Assembly (NCBI GenBank): GCA_022568115.1
Contig: JADFFP010000092.1
Location: forward strand, 1 to 5,769
DNA: 5,769 nt
Origin: Pseudomonadota bacterium
GTDB taxonomy: Bacteria; Pseudomonadota; Alphaproteobacteria; Sphingomonadales; SMXR01
Direction of reading: 5' to 3'
The notes beneath the pieces were generated by a model, which saw only the letters and a list, made by a program, of their open reading frames with translations, was not told the DNA's origin and did no database searches. Positions within the stretch are counted from its first letter, which is position 1; each line of letters begins with the position of its first letter. Made by a program: the position numbers and the translations under genes. Below, piece after piece: positions 5,242 through 5,769 of the stretch.

Positions 5242-5769
5242 TGTTTCACACTTATTTTTTTATTAATACTTCGGATCACGTCATAATCAGAATCGACCAC
5301 TGGCAAAAAGGGTTTTTCCCCCGAACCCAACAACGCGTTGGCCGCAGCCGAAAAGGGAATTTCCAGCAGTTTCTTTTTGATTAAATCCCGGGTATTTTCT
5401 GGCACCCTGGAATGCGCCACAAACAAAGGAGAGGAGATTCGTTCGCTTTCAGCCAAAACCCGAAACCTGGTTGCCATCTTTGCTTCAAAAACCTGCAAAG
5501 GTCCGGGCGCCACCCCGCAGGCATCAACGTCTCCGATCAGAAGGAGATGCAAAGCGGAATCATGCCCTTTCATATGCTTAAATTCTATCTCTTCCTCAAG
5601 GTTGAGTCCTGCTTCCAAAAGGGTCAGTTTAGTGAGATAACTGACGGCTGCGACTGCCGGAGGTAGAGCAACCGTTTTTTCAGTTAAGTCAGAAACAGTC
5701 CGCAATGGGCTTTCCCGACGCACGACAATTACTGCTGAAAGGGAGTCGCTGCGTGCGACTAAAGGTATG
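5238..5769 (-). CDS. PhnD-like periplasmic binding protein (C-terminal part, cut by window edge)
   Basis: The frame is open to the right edge, giving 176 readable residues before the stop; the GTG at 5723 is an internal codon, since in-frame IPLVARSDSLSAVIVVRRES runs through it. This pattern (PL..R.DS.SAVIVVR..SP...VSDL..KTVALP), then a GHDSALHLLLIGDVDACG segment, V-x-E-S-E-R-I-S-S-P-L-F-V, and the ending IPFSAAANALLGS...VVDSDYDVIRSI, match the second lobe of PhnD-type (phosphonate/phosphate-like) solute-binding proteins. Its stop overlaps the next start as ATGA, so it is translationally coupled to the kinase fragment. Such stand-alone binding proteins beside a histidine kinase usually act as the ligand sensor rather than as a transporter part. 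The ligand cannot be inferred. Signal peptide and N-lobe lie outside the window. Confidence 0.8.
   Translation of the reverse strand, partial: IPLVARSDSLSAVIVVRRESPLRTVSDLTEKTVALPPAVAAVSYLTKLTLLEAGLNLEEEIEFKHMKGHDSALHLLLIGDVDACGVAPGPLQVFEAKMATRFRVLAESERISSPLFVAHSRVPENTRDLIKKKLLEIPFSAAANALLGSGEKPFLPVVDSDYDVIRSINKKISVKQ

Noticed and set aside
5721..5723. GTG as the start of the PhnD-like gene
   Set aside because: The frame continues upstream to the window edge with family-like residues (PLVARSDSLSAVIVV), so this is an internal Val codon.

Overview
The window looks like alphaproteobacterial chromosome of moderate GC. The main reason is gene order: an Smr-domain gene, mltA, a Tim44-domain gene, fxsA, secB, dnaQ and coaE lie together, followed by the 3' part of aroE. 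From general knowledge of gene neighbourhoods this is the conserved maf-aroE-coaE-dnaQ / secB-fxsA / tim44-mltA-smr block of many Alphaproteobacteria. The SecB sequence is of the alpha type. Nothing here fixes the genus.

Layout. Bases 1-2083 (minus strand) hold a tight run read in the order tim44 -> mltA -> smr, with gaps of 5 and 3 bases; smr is cut by the left edge. A 95-base divergent spacer (2084-2178) separates it from fxsA (+), which is followed after about 130 bases by secB (+). secB converges on dnaQ (-) with only 3 bases between the stop codons, across a short inverted repeat. coaE and the aroE-derived 3' end lie upstream of dnaQ on the same strand.

The anomaly is at 4603-5241. This intact 212-codon frame begins as a membrane-anchored sensor histidine kinase (signal-anchor helix plus the start of a periplasmic sensor domain). 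At about residue 81-88 it becomes the C-terminal part of shikimate dehydrogenase. The kinase core (HAMP, DHp, ATPase) and the AroE substrate-binding half, with its catalytic Lys/Asp and the GxGGxx loop, are both missing. Upstream, overlapping by ATGA, is a gene for a PhnD-like periplasmic binding protein that runs off the right edge. A binding protein next to a sensor kinase is a normal pairing, so the right end appears to come from a separate two-component locus joined in frame to the aroE-coaE-dnaQ operon. This is either a real deletion or rearrangement fusion, or a chimeric join made in assembly. The window starts and ends inside genes, so it could itself be a short contig, and the sequence alone cannot decide between the two.

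Functionally, the left and middle genes serve the cell envelope and protein export (SecB chaperone, Tim44-like and FxsA membrane proteins, MltA murein hydrolase), together with proofreading (DnaQ) and coenzyme A synthesis (CoaE). I found no tRNA, rRNA, CRISPR array, insertion sequence or integrase, and no gene-free stretch over 300 bases.
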